NCBI GenBank assembly: GCA_964451255.1
Contig: CAYVHL010000009.1
Location: forward strand, 1 to 64,000
DNA length: 64,000 nucleotides
Source: JAHBTB01 sp964451255
Lineage (GTDB): Bacteria; Armatimonadota; Fimbriimonadia; Fimbriimonadales; Fimbriimonadaceae
Direction of reading: 5' to 3'
Made by a program: the position numbers and the translations under genes. Below the pieces are notes generated by a model, which saw nothing but the letters and a program-made list of their open reading frames with translations, made no database searches and had not been told where the DNA came from. Shown one piece after another: positions 7,944 through 16,034 of this stretch (positions within the stretch are counted from its first letter, which is position 1; each line of letters opens with the position of its first letter).

Positions 7944-8844
7944 CGTCTTTCTCCTGGCCGCGACAATGGCCCTTGCCGGCCCGCGCGACCTGCGCGACCG
8001 GTTGGAGAAGGCGGACACCCAGGCCAAGTTCGAACGGTTGCTTCCTGACATCGAACAGGCTCTCGGCAAGGATTGGGATCAGTCAGCCCGGCAAGGTGAC
8101 GGTTGGCAGGATCAGGTGGACGTCGCCCTAGAACAACTCGACAACCTAGTGGCCCAGGAAGACAGGTCCAAGGGAAAGCTGGCCGACGCACAGGGAACCG
8201 TCAAAGACATTCTGGCAAAGCCCGAATACCACGACAACGGCGTGACGCGTGACAAGAACTGGCTGTCCCAGACAATAGAACGGGCCGGCCGTGTCATCGG
8301 CGACTGGTTCAACAATCTCTGGAAGAAGCTGTTCGGCCAGAACGAGATGAACTACACGCCCTCTGGATTTGGACGGATCAACTTCCAACCCGTCGTATGG
8401 GCCCTGCTGATCGGCGGCCTTGTCCTCTTCGCCTTCTATGCAGTCACACGGTTCCGCTGGGCCTCAAGGAGAAAGGTCAAAGCGGGGGGATTGCTCGAAG
8501 ACGACGAACCAGACCGCACGGCGGACGAGTGGATCACCCGGAGCGAAGAACTTTCGGCGAACAGCCAGTTCCGTGAGGCTGTCCGTTGCCTGTACCTGGC
8601 CTCACTGGTGCGATTCGACGAGGCTAACGTCATGCGCTTCCGCCGCGGTGAGACCAACTGGGAGCACCTCAGGCGGTTTGAAAGCAGCCCTCGAAGGCCA
8701 ACCGGCCTCGACCTCACCTGGCCTACCCGGGCGTTCGATGTCATCTGGTATGGCTACAAGACGGATGGTCAGGCCGATGTGGACAGGTTCCGCAAGTTCT
8801 ACGACGAAGTGTGCCAGGCAACTGCCCGGTTGAAAGCTGCATGA
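7912..8844 (+). CDS. DUF4129 domain membrane protein
   Basis: 310 residues: signal peptide (about 1-22, ending ALAG), an extracytoplasmic charged helical region (about 25-145), one transmembrane helix (about 160-183) and a cytoplasmic C-terminal region matching the DUF4129 pattern, including REAVRCLYLASLVRFDE, TNWEHLRRF and a final RAFDVIWYGYK...DRFRKFYDEV. In other bacteria such proteins sit with MoxR-type AAA ATPases, DUF58 and DUF4350 proteins and have been linked to surface or polysaccharide-related functions without a firm assignment. Here it overlaps both neighbours (32 bases upstream, ATGA downstream). Confidence 0.78.
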   Translation: MQTAVRSFFLSVFLLAATMALAGPRDLRDRLEKADTQAKFERLLPDIEQALGKDWDQSARQGDGWQDQVDVALEQLDNLVAQEDRSKGKLADAQGTVKDILAKPEYHDNGVTRDKNWLSQTIERAGRVIGDWFNNLWKKLFGQNEMNYTPSGFGRINFQPVVWALLIGGLVLFAFYAVTRFRWASRRKVKAGGLLEDDEPDRTADEWITRSEELSANSQFREAVRCLYLASLVRFDEANVMRFRRGETNWEHLRRFESSPRRPTGLDLTWPTRAFDVIWYGYKTDGQADVDRFRKFYDEVCQATARLKAA

Positions 8845-9983
8845 AGAACTTTCCCGGTGGCAAAGTGGCCCTGGCGCTCGTCGCTCTCTTGGCCGTCTCG
8901 TTCGTCTTGCTTGTCTTTGCCAAGGACGAGCCCAGGACGAATCCCACAATCGAGAGCACCAACCCCAGCGGACTGGGAGCCTTTGCCGAGCTGCTTCGAC
9001 GGGACGGATACCGCGTCGTCCTCGACAGACAACCCCGTCCGAAGCTCGAGTCCGGCGACTTGGTCGTCGACATCGACATGTCGTTCTATGTCTATCCCCC
9101 TAGTGACGACTCGGTGCAAAACCAGGTCAAGGACGCCGTCCTTGCCTTCCTCCAAAAGGGCGGATCTGAGTTGCGTCTGCGCTTACCCCCTTCTTTTGAC
9201 GACCTCAGCCAGTCAGCCCACGTCGTCTCACTCGCGCCTTTGCCCGGGTTGACGCCAAGACAGATGACTGTGTCCACCTACGACGACACGGTGGACATGT
9301 CTGGCGACGGACAGGCGGTAGGCCAACCCTTGAACACCAGGGCTGCCGACGGGTCGTGGATGGACGGAAAGAGGATCGAGGTCTACCACTCCCTCGGCGC
9401 TACCAACCGGTTCATCGGCAAAGGCGACAACGCCGAGGTCTTCCTCGATTACGTCCACATGCTTGCGCCGCCGGGATCCAAGGTCGTGTTCGCGGAAGCG
9501 GCGATCAACAACGTCCGGGAGGAAGGCCCGCTCGAGGCTCTCGGTTCGTGGGCGGTGGCAGGACGCACGCAGTTCGGGCTCCTGATCCTCGTGGTGCTCA
9601 GCACCGTCGCCATCCGCTTTGGGTCGCCCATCAGCGACCGTGTCCACCAGCGGTCGGCCCGGGACATGGTCGATGCCGTCGCCGAAGTCCTTCGTAAAGG
9701 GGGCAAAGCCCAGTTCGCCCTCGAAATGTCGCTGGACGACACATTTGATCGCTTCCGTCTGGGAATCGGCGCGCCGCTCGGCACGACCAAGGAACACCTC
9801 AAAGAGCGGATGCCACAGCCCCTCCTGGTAGAGGTCATGCAAGCCGAAGAACTGCTCGCCCATGGTATCCAAGACAATGCGATGTCGAGTCGGCGCAAGG
9901 CCCTCTCCATGGTGCAGTCGTTGGACAAACAAGCAACCCTGTTCGAGCGTGACACGAGGCAACGACGACATCCAGTATCTTGA
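8841..9983 (+). CDS. DUF4350 domain membrane protein
   Basis: 380 residues with an N-terminal membrane anchor (about 8-28), a DUF4350-like extracytoplasmic domain that begins with NPSGLGAFAELLRRDGYRVVL, and a second transmembrane helix near residues 242-262 followed by a cytoplasmic helical tail. This architecture pairs with DUF4129 proteins. The start ATG at 8841 overlaps the previous stop as ATGA; the longer frame from 8811 lies inside the DUF4129 gene and adds nothing conserved. Function of the family is not established. The MoxR and DUF58 genes that usually follow are missing here. Confidence 0.78.
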   Translation: MKNFPGGKVALALVALLAVSFVLLVFAKDEPRTNPTIESTNPSGLGAFAELLRRDGYRVVLDRQPRPKLESGDLVVDIDMSFYVYPPSDDSVQNQVKDAVLAFLQKGGSELRLRLPPSFDDLSQSAHVVSLAPLPGLTPRQMTVSTYDDTVDMSGDGQAVGQPLNTRAADGSWMDGKRIEVYHSLGATNRFIGKGDNAEVFLDYVHMLAPPGSKVVFAEAAINNVREEGPLEALGSWAVAGRTQFGLLILVVLSTVAIRFGSPISDRVHQRSARDMVDAVAEVLRKGGKAQFALEMSLDDTFDRFRLGIGAPLGTTKEHLKERMPQPLLVEVMQAEELLAHGIQDNAMSSRRKALSMVQSLDKQATLFERDTRQRRHPVS

Positions 9984-10013
9984 ATGATGCCGCTTGGCGT
10001 ATCATACAATGAT

Positions 10014-10487
10014 ATGTCAAGATCATTTGGACTCCTTTGCTTATGTTGTGCGTTCTTGACGGTTGCATGCGATCAAACGTCCAAGCCATCTGAACCTGAC
10101 GGGTCCGCCAACAAGGCGTCACCGGTTACCGGGGCGAGCCCCGACAAGGAAACCAATCCACCTAGTTCGGACAATCACGTCGAACAACCCCCTGCCCTTA
10201 CTAAGAAGGAAATAGATAAATTAGATACCGAATATCAAGCGGCCAAGGCTGACGCAGGCGAGAAAAACGGCGACCCGACCAAGAAAGCAGCTTACGTCAA
10301 GGCAACGGTCAAGCTGGCCGACGGCTATATGTTCGCGACCGATGTTCCACCTTCGGAGAAGTACAAGAAGGCATTAGACTATTACCGCGAGGCGTTCAAA
10401 GCCGATCCGACGCAAGAAAAAGCCAAGCAGAACATCGACATGATCGAGTCGATCTACAAGTCGATGGGCAAGGCTATACCTGATTAG
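10014..10487 (+). CDS. Small lipoprotein with TPR-like C-terminus
   Basis: 157 residues starting with a lipoprotein signal peptide; the lipobox reads LTVAC with the modified cysteine near residue 19. A Ser/Pro/Asp-rich linker (about 22-62) follows, then a helical region ending in KYKKALDYYREAFKADPTQEKAKQNI, which fits one tetratricopeptide-like helical pair. The ATG at 10014 is chosen because it places the hydrophobic core immediately after the start. Codon use is visibly AT-richer than its neighbours. It lies 30 bases behind the DUF4350 gene and 14 before the next gene. Role unknown. Confidence 0.65.
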   Translation: MSRSFGLLCLCCAFLTVACDQTSKPSEPDGSANKASPVTGASPDKETNPPSSDNHVEQPPALTKKEIDKLDTEYQAAKADAGEKNGDPTKKAAYVKATVKLADGYMFATDVPPSEKYKKALDYYREAFKADPTQEKAKQNIDMIESIYKSMGKAIPD

Positions 10488-10501
10488 GCGGGAGGTGAAC
10501 C

Positions 10502-12337
10502 GTGGCTATTGATGACGCCGCCCCAGACCGAGAGAGTCTGATCCGCCGCTACACGCTCCTGTTCGGGGCGGTCGCGGTGTTCGTGGCGTTGATCCCTACG
10601 CTCATCGCCTATTTGAGGGCTCCCGCCAACGCCATCTATCTCGGCCACCAGACGAGCTTTGACGACCACATGGTCTACGCCGCGTGGATGCGCCAGGCGA
10701 TGGTGGGGCGGCTCCTCTTTGACAACCGCTTCACCACAGACCCACAGCCAGGATTGACGATCCATCTCTATTTCCTCGCCCTCGGCTGGGTGGCGAAGCT
10801 TATCGGGCAGGTCGCCGCCGTCACCTTGGCCCGCGTCGGTTTTTCCTTCCTGTTCATCTGGTTGCTTGGCCGCTGGCTGACGGCCAGTGGTGTCAGCGTC
10901 TATATATCAAAGGCCGCCCTGGCCTTGGCGACATTCGGAGGAGGCATTGGATTCCTCTGTTTCACATACTTTGGCAAAGAGATCACCGACAAGTCGTCGC
11001 CCATTGCTGGCTTGACGGGCGGCTGGCTGCCCATCGACGTATGGCAGCCTGAGGCGTTCGTCTTCCCTTCGATGCTCACCAACTCCCTCTTCATGGTGAG
11101 CCTGTGCCTGATCCTCGTTATCCTTAGGTCTGTGGTCGAGGCCCGACACAGTTCCAAACCTGTCCTGGGAGGAGCGCTGGCGATGCTCGTCCTCATGAAC
11201 ATCCACAGCTACGACGTTTTGCTCCTCACGCTTGTGTTGGTCGGCTTCCTCGTCGCCACGGTCGCCAGAAAGCGATTCGAGGGGCCCTGGCTGGGCCGCG
11301 CCTTACTCATCGGTCTCGGAGCCGTGCCCAGCGCCCTCTGGTTCCTCTATGTGCTCAGCCAGGACAAGGTGTTCCAGGCGCGCGCAGAGACCCTCACGTA
11401 CTCTCCGACCCTACAACAAGTGATCGCGGGAGTCCTCCCGCTCATAATCGTCGCCCTGATGGGCCTCGCCTTCGGCGCGGACCGCCGCCGCAAGGTCGGC
11501 GCCGCCGCGACGGCCGCGTTCGTCCTTGGCCTGTACGTGTGGTCGACAGGGGCAGACCCTGGCAAAGAGTTTATGCGCCCGGCCGCCTTCTGCCTCACGC
11601 TCGCCATCGCGTGCGTCCTCCTGACCCAGCTGGCGACCGACGACGACTTCAAAAACCTCATGTGGTCTTGGGCTCTGGTCGGGCTTGTCGCTCCCTATTT
11701 CCCGGCTCTGTTCCAACGTAAACTGGCGATCGGATTGGCCGTCCCGTGGGCGGTGGTCGCCGCCCTTGAGGCAGGCGAAGCCCTGTCCAAGCAAGAGCGC
11801 AGCCAACGCAACATCATCTCGGCGTTGGGCGTCGTTGTGTGCTCCCTCACGTCCCTCTTTTGGCTCCAGCGCGAGGTCTGGTTCATTAAAGAGGACGTCG
11901 CCAGCACCACCGTCAACACCGTCTATTACGGGCGCGACGTGGCCGAGATCCTCAAGCGGTTGGAAGCAGCCCCCGGGCGCGTCGTCGCCGTCGCGCCGCC
12001 CGGCATCCCTTCGCCACCGGACGAAAAGGGGCGCTTCCCCACCCCCGCCCTGCCCGACCTCAACCCCGTGCTCTCCGGCATGGCGGGCGCGTACACCGTC
12101 GCCGGGCATTGGAGCGAGACCCCGCGTTACAGCGACCGTTTCAAGGACGACCTGCAGATGTTCAGCGCCAAGACACCGCTCGCCGAGCGGCGTCGCCTTC
12201 TCAAGGAGTTCGGAGTGAACTATGCCGTGGTGCCGACATCCTCCGGCCAAGAGGGATCCCCGTTCGGCTCGTTTGACGACCTGGGCGAGACCGTCTACCG
12301 AGGCTCCATCTGGAGTCTGGTCAAGGTTGCGGGCTAG
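10502..12337 (+). CDS. Large polytopic membrane protein, GT-C glycosyltransferase-like
   Basis: 611 residues with roughly ten to twelve hydrophobic helices and a soluble C-terminal domain (about 475-611). After the first helix it has a long periplasmic-loop-type segment, LGHQTSFDDHMVYAAWMRQA, with the paired acidic residues typical of the first loop of GT-C-fold lipid-linked-sugar glycosyltransferases, and later a NIHSYDVLLLT segment. The specific substrate cannot be read. The GTG start at 10502 is supported by an excellent ribosome site, GGAGGTGA, at 10491-10498. The 3' end overlaps the convergent VanW gene by 17 bases. Confidence 0.6.
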   Translation: MAIDDAAPDRESLIRRYTLLFGAVAVFVALIPTLIAYLRAPANAIYLGHQTSFDDHMVYAAWMRQAMVGRLLFDNRFTTDPQPGLTIHLYFLALGWVAKLIGQVAAVTLARVGFSFLFIWLLGRWLTASGVSVYISKAALALATFGGGIGFLCFTYFGKEITDKSSPIAGLTGGWLPIDVWQPEAFVFPSMLTNSLFMVSLCLILVILRSVVEARHSSKPVLGGALAMLVLMNIHSYDVLLLTLVLVGFLVATVARKRFEGPWLGRALLIGLGAVPSALWFLYVLSQDKVFQARAETLTYSPTLQQVIAGVLPLIIVALMGLAFGADRRRKVGAAATAAFVLGLYVWSTGADPGKEFMRPAAFCLTLAIACVLLTQLATDDDFKNLMWSWALVGLVAPYFPALFQRKLAIGLAVPWAVVAALEAGEALSKQERSQRNIISALGVVVCSLTSLFWLQREVWFIKEDVASTTVNTVYYGRDVAEILKRLEAAPGRVVAVAPPGIPSPPDEKGRFPTPALPDLNPVLSGMAGAYTVAGHWSETPRYSDRFKDDLQMFSAKTPLAERRRLLKEFGVNYAVVPTSSGQEGSPFGSFDDLGETVYRGSIWSLVKVAG

Positions 12338-13694
12338 CAGGTTCCGCCGGTCTGCGCCGGTTGATCGCAACCACCCTTGGCCCGCCGGTGTAGGTGCTGA
12401 GCCCAAGGGACTCCTTCTTGACGACCTGGCCGTCTATGACGACCGTCCTCCAACTCATCACCTCACGGGCCGTTCCGCCCCTCTCTTGCACGACCTCTCT
12501 ACCTGGCGCAAGATCCGGGTCGTCTACGTACTTCACACCCCGCGACCAACTCCGAACGAGCTTATTGATGATCTTGACCTCCCCTGGTTCTTTGGTGGCG
12601 CCAAGAAGTCGGAACGTCAATTGGCCGGGGCTGTACTCGGCAATGATGCCGACCGGCACGTCCAGCGTGTTCACAAACTTGAAATCAGGTTCAGGAAAAC
12701 TGACCGTCGCGTCCTGGCCGAGGGGGACATAGGCCACCGGGAGAGAGTGTGCGCTCCGGTCGACCACCTTGAGCCCGGCCTGGAGCACGCTGTTGTAGAG
12801 CGTCGTGCTCACCTGGCAGATGCCGCCGCCGACATCGCGGTCGTGCCGACCGCTGACGTACACACCTGCCTCTTTGAAGCCGCGCGATGTTGTCCTCTGT
12901 CCGAGCATGCCGTTGAAATCAAACTGCTCGCCCGGCATCAACACCCGTCCGGAAAGGTATTGCGCGGCAAGCTTGATGTTGGAGCTGCGGTTCTCGTTGC
13001 CAGCGTCGAAATGTGTCGTGTACTGGCCGATCACCGTCTTCACTTTGTCAAGTTCTTTGTCCGGAACCCTCTTGGTGCCGCCCACCAAGGGGAGTTGCAA
13101 ATCGGTTCCAGCCAAAATCGCCTCTGTCAGGCGTTCCGCCGCTGCATCCATGTCCAGCGAAAGCGGCACGGCCTCGTACGTCCTGGAGACAGTCCCGTCG
13201 GCGTAGGCCACCTTTGCCGGTTGCGTCGCCCGACGGCAGGCCACGACCGCGTCGGCCAGTTTCTGCAATCCCTTCGCGTCTATGTGGAGCACCGGACGGG
13301 CCTTGGACTCCGCTGGTTTCTGACCCCGCCACTGGCGAAAGACCCTTGGCCAGAACGGCTCCATCGGCAGGCCGCTTGCCGTCGCTTCCAGGTCTGCCTC
13401 CACGCCTAGGCTGGCGGCGGTGAACCCGGTCGGGTCTTTGGCGAGTCCTTCTCCGTGCGTCACCAGCGGACGGTCGGCGACTGCGTGCCACCAAGACTTC
13501 AAGGCCTTGGACGCCTCGGCCGTGGTCATTCCACCTAGGTCCACACCCGCCAGTTCCACGTTCGGCCTGACGGTGGACGGCGAGGTGGCGGTCAGGTAGA
13601 CGGCCGTGCCACCGCCGACGGCGGCCGACACCGCGAGCACGACGCCGACGACCTGCATCGGAAGACTCGATCCTGACCTGCGGTCTTTGGGCAT
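12321..13694 (-). CDS. VanW-family cell-envelope protein with G5-like C-terminus
   Basis: 457 residues from the ATG at 13692-13694: a membrane anchor (about 15-35), a repeated peptidoglycan-binding-type domain, and a VanW domain with the signature LMPGEQFDFNGMLGQRT and GGGICQVSTTLYNSVLQAGL. It ends with a G5-like beta segment. VanW proteins occur in some vancomycin-resistance clusters but are widespread envelope proteins with unclear function. An alternative ATG at 13769 would add 25 residues before the anchor. The open frame continues far upstream, but there it is antisense to ilvE. A 19-base inverted repeat lies just ahead of the start. Confidence 0.82.
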   Translation of the reverse strand: MPKDRRSGSSLPMQVVGVVLAVSAAVGGGTAVYLTATSPSTVRPNVELAGVDLGGMTTAEASKALKSWWHAVADRPLVTHGEGLAKDPTGFTAASLGVEADLEATASGLPMEPFWPRVFRQWRGQKPAESKARPVLHIDAKGLQKLADAVVACRRATQPAKVAYADGTVSRTYEAVPLSLDMDAAAERLTEAILAGTDLQLPLVGGTKRVPDKELDKVKTVIGQYTTHFDAGNENRSSNIKLAAQYLSGRVLMPGEQFDFNGMLGQRTTSRGFKEAGVYVSGRHDRDVGGGICQVSTTLYNSVLQAGLKVVDRSAHSLPVAYVPLGQDATVSFPEPDFKFVNTLDVPVGIIAEYSPGQLTFRLLGATKEPGEVKIINKLVRSWSRGVKYVDDPDLAPGREVVQERGGTAREVMSWRTVVIDGQVVKKESLGLSTYTGGPRVVAINRRRPAEPASPQP

Positions 13695-13707
13695 TAACTT
13701 ACCAATC

Positions 13708-13726
13708 GGAATTCTACTAGAATTCC
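13708..13726. promoter_or_regulatory. 19-bp perfect inverted repeat between vanW-type gene and ilvE
   Basis: GGAATTCTA, one central C, then TAGAATTCC: arms of nine bases match perfectly. It sits 14 bases upstream of the preferred VanW start and 74 bases upstream of the ilvE start in the divergent intergenic region. The symmetry and position suit a dimeric repressor site, but no regulator is encoded next door and the assignment is inference. Confidence 0.4.
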
Positions 13727-13799
13727 TGGACACTTGGACACCGAAGTCCCTTATGTTGTTCCTACTCATTTGTAGGACGGCAATGGTAACCTTGTGTCT

Positions 13800-14690
13800 A
13801 TGGAAAAGCTGGTCTGGTTCAACGGAAAGGTGACCCCCCTCGAGGAAGCGACGGTTCCCGCCGCCGACCACGCCCACCTTTATGGCGACGGGCTCTTTGA
13901 GGGCATCCGCATCTACCATTCCAAGGTCTTCAAGCTCGACCAGCACCTCGACCGCTTCTACTACGGCTGCAAGATGATGGGCTTCGCCATGGAGGTCGAC
14001 CAGACCACCCTGCGCAAGACCATCCTCGACCTGTGCCGCCAGGCGGGCGCAACCGAGGGCTACATCCGGCTCAACGCGACCAGGGGCACCGGGCTCGGCC
14101 TCGACCCGAAGGCGCTCAAGAAGCCCAACGTCATGGTCATGCTCAACACCCTGTCGCTCTATCCGCCCGAGTTCTACGAGACCGGCCTTGAGGCCATGTT
14201 CAGCTCCGTCCGCGTCATCCCCGCCGACAGCCTGGACCCCCGGCTCAAGTGCATCGGCCGCTACGCCAGCAACATCATGGCCAAGGCGGAGGCCAACCGG
14301 GCAGGCGTCGGCGAGGCCTTCCTGCTCAACCACGACGGCTTCCTCACCGAAGGCACCGGTGAGAACGTCTTCCTCGTCAAGGACGGGGCCCTCCGCACCC
14401 CCCACCCCTCTTGCGGCATCCTCCGCGGCATCACCCGCGACACCGTCATCAGCCTCGCCAAGGCGGCCGGCCTCGCGGTCGCCGAGGAGAACCTGACCCC
14501 CTACGACGTCTTCGAGGCCGACGAGTGCTTCTGCACCGGCACCGCCGCGGAGATCGTCCCGGTCGTCAAGATCAACGGCCAGCCCATAGGCGAAGGCGCG
14601 CCCGGACGGATCACCAAGACCGTCATGGAACTCTTCAAAGACCACACCCGCACCGGCGTGCCCTTCGCGGAACATGCAGGCGCGCGTTAG
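13800..14690 (+). CDS. ilvE: Branched-chain amino acid aminotransferase (class IV PLP)
   Basis: PLP enzyme of fold type IV that transfers the amino group in the last step of Leu, Ile and Val synthesis. The 296-residue product shows LYGDGLFEGIRIY near the N-terminus, the catalytic lysine in PRLKCIGRYASNIMAKAEA, and the cofactor segment LTEGTGENVFLV with later FCTGTAAEIVPV. The family includes D-amino acid aminotransferase and aminodeoxychorismate lyase, so the substrate is likely rather than certain. The ATG at 13800 or the in-frame GTG two codons earlier may serve as start. GC at third positions is markedly higher than in the neighbouring accessory genes, indicating a resident gene. Confidence 0.85.
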   Translation: MEKLVWFNGKVTPLEEATVPAADHAHLYGDGLFEGIRIYHSKVFKLDQHLDRFYYGCKMMGFAMEVDQTTLRKTILDLCRQAGATEGYIRLNATRGTGLGLDPKALKKPNVMVMLNTLSLYPPEFYETGLEAMFSSVRVIPADSLDPRLKCIGRYASNIMAKAEANRAGVGEAFLLNHDGFLTEGTGENVFLVKDGALRTPHPSCGILRGITRDTVISLAKAAGLAVAEENLTPYDVFEADECFCTGTAAEIVPVVKINGQPIGEGAPGRITKTVMELFKDHTRTGVPFAEHAGAR

Positions 14691-14703
14691 GGGCCGTCGC
14701 GGT

Positions 14704-14919
14704 ATGGAGACCTTCGTAAATGGCGAGGGGATCGACCGCGTCGCAGGCGTCCCCGGCCTGCACCGCCTCCTGCGGCATCTCAGGGCGCCGACCCGGTCAA
14801 AAGACACCTGCCCCGCGTGCGGCGCCACCTATGAGCATGTCCGCTCCTCCGGCCTGATGGGATGCGGCCTCTGCTACTCCGTCTTCGGTGACCGGCTGAA
14901 ACTTCCCGACTCCTCGTAA
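14704..14919 (+). CDS. Mini zinc-finger protein resembling the McsA N-terminal domain
   Basis: 71 residues from the ATG at 14704 (14 bases after ilvE); an ATG at 14674 inside ilvE is possible. The C-terminal half holds CPACGATYEHVRSSGLMGCGLCYSVF, i.e. CxxC at residues 36/39 and CxxCY at 54/57, with the LMGC...CY spacing seen in the first zinc module of McsA, the activator of protein arginine kinase McsB. Full-length McsA is about twice as long or more and ends in a UVR domain, which is absent. No mcsB or clpC lies nearby. It may be a stand-alone zinc module with another partner. Confidence 0.6.
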   Translation: METFVNGEGIDRVAGVPGLHRLLRHLRAPTRSKDTCPACGATYEHVRSSGLMGCGLCYSVFGDRLKLPDSS

Positions 14920-15009
14920 CGGCTTATCTTTGGGGGGGTGTATCGGGCGTCGCTGACGTTCTGTCTGTAGCCGATAGCTCGTATTATTGCTAGATCTGGA
15001 ACTCTTACG

Positions 15010-15036
15010 GGTCAATAGACGAACTCTTGCTATACA
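15010..15036 (+). promoter_or_regulatory. Conserved promoter-like element ahead of first PEP-CTERM gene
   Basis: GGTCAA, 15 bases, then TATACA, placed 70 bases before the start codon. The identical hexamers with the identical 15-base gap occur ahead of the second PEP-CTERM gene. TATACA is a good -10 element; GGTCAA is not a standard -35 and the gap is short, so it may be bound by an activator or alternative sigma factor. Confidence 0.55.
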
Positions 15037-15106
15037 TTGTAGACAGCCCCTCTTGGGTGGCATAAGTCTGCCCAAATAGGGATTTGTACGGAAGGAGAAT
15101 TGTTGA

Positions 15107-15739
15107 ATGAAAAAACTAATCGCCCTCGCGATACTCGCTGCTTCTGTAGGCGCGCACGCTCAGGTGTTCTATGACAACGGCGGTCCCAACCAAGCCGGCG
15201 GCAACGAAATGACCCGGTGGATGCAGACGGAGGACTTCATGCTGACGAAAGACGCCGTCTGGCACGACCTCCATTTCTGGACCATTGAAGATCCCGGAGC
15301 GGCAAACGACGGCCTGCTCTACGTCGCCCTCTATGACGACAACGGCGGCAACCCTGGCAACATCATTGCGCAGGGCACTTTCACTGACGGATTAAACTTC
15401 TCAAGGACGTTTCTGCAAAGCGGTGTCTTGGGGTTCTATGACGAGTACCGCTACGACGTGGACATCGCCGACTATCTCTTGAGTTCCGGCGTCCAGTATC
15501 ACCTGGGCCTGCACCTCAACCCGACGAACAACTACGCCAGCCGGGACGAGAGGTACTGGGAGACCACGAACGCAAACGCCACCGCTGCCGGCATCGAAAG
15601 CGATGGCGGGCCGAACGGGCCGTGGATCAGCAACGGCCAAGAGCATGCGTTCAACCTGACCGAAGCCGTCCCCGAACCGGCGAGCATGACCGTTCTCGGA
15701 CTCGGCGCACTGGCGCTGATCCGCCGCCGCAAAAACTAA
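15107..15739 (+). CDS. PEP-CTERM sorted surface protein, copy 1
   Basis: 210 residues: signal peptide (about 1-19, ending AHAQ), an all-beta exported domain beginning VFYDNGGPN and a sorting tail VPEPASMTVLGLGALAL followed by RRRKN. The tail (PEP motif, hydrophobic helix, arginine cluster) is the target of exosortase, which anchors or processes such proteins at the cell surface, usually together with exopolysaccharide production. The ATG is preceded by GGAAGGAGAA. The next gene is a close paralogue of exactly the same length. The domain between signal and tail is not one I can name, but it has a jelly-roll-like strand pattern. Confidence 0.85.
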   Translation: MKKLIALAILAASVGAHAQVFYDNGGPNQAGGNEMTRWMQTEDFMLTKDAVWHDLHFWTIEDPGAANDGLLYVALYDDNGGNPGNIIAQGTFTDGLNFSRTFLQSGVLGFYDEYRYDVDIADYLLSSGVQYHLGLHLNPTNNYASRDERYWETTNANATAAGIESDGGPNGPWISNGQEHAFNLTEAVPEPASMTVLGLGALALIRRRKN

Positions 15740-15748
15740 GACCCCTCG

Positions 15749-15818
15749 GCCAGACCCTCCCCGGTCTGGCAACACAGAAGAGAGCGCCGGGCAAACCAGC
15801 TTGGCGCCCTCTTTCTTT
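15749..15818 (+). terminator. Two hairpins after PEP-CTERM copy 1, the second with a T-rich tail
   Basis: The first hairpin, 15749-15770, has a perfect 8-bp stem (GCCAGACC / GGTCTGGC). The second, 15778-15813, pairs AAGAGAGCGCC with GGCGCCCTCTT over eleven positions with one mismatch and is followed by TCTTT. The second is a plausible intrinsic terminator for copy 1. Confidence 0.65.
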
Positions 15819-15933
15819 GGCCGCGCCCCGACCCTGACCCACCGAACAACACCATTTCGGCTGAGTTTCGGCAAGACCGTGTGAGAAACCGGATCAATTG
15901 CCTTGTAGTCCCTAATGCTTAACGCTTTCTAAA

Positions 15934-15960
15934 GGTCAACAGAACCTGCTTGAATATACA
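15934..15960 (+). promoter_or_regulatory. Conserved promoter-like element ahead of second PEP-CTERM gene
   Basis: Same GGTCAA-15-TATACA arrangement as at 15010, here ending 74 bases before the start codon. Flanking bases between and around the hexamers are partly conserved (AGAxC...CTTG), which suggests the whole promoter was duplicated with the gene. Confidence 0.55.
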
Positions 15961-16034
15961 ATGTCAAGATACCAGCATTGTGGTAATGAAGCAATAGCAA
16001 CGGGTTGGAAATCGTGCGGAAGGAGAACTCTCGA

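Noticed and set aside
13695..14828. Extension of the VanW open frame to 835 codons across ilvE
   Set aside because: The added part is antisense to ilvE, whose class IV aminotransferase motifs are clear; the VanW protein starts with a normal membrane anchor at 13694 or 13769.
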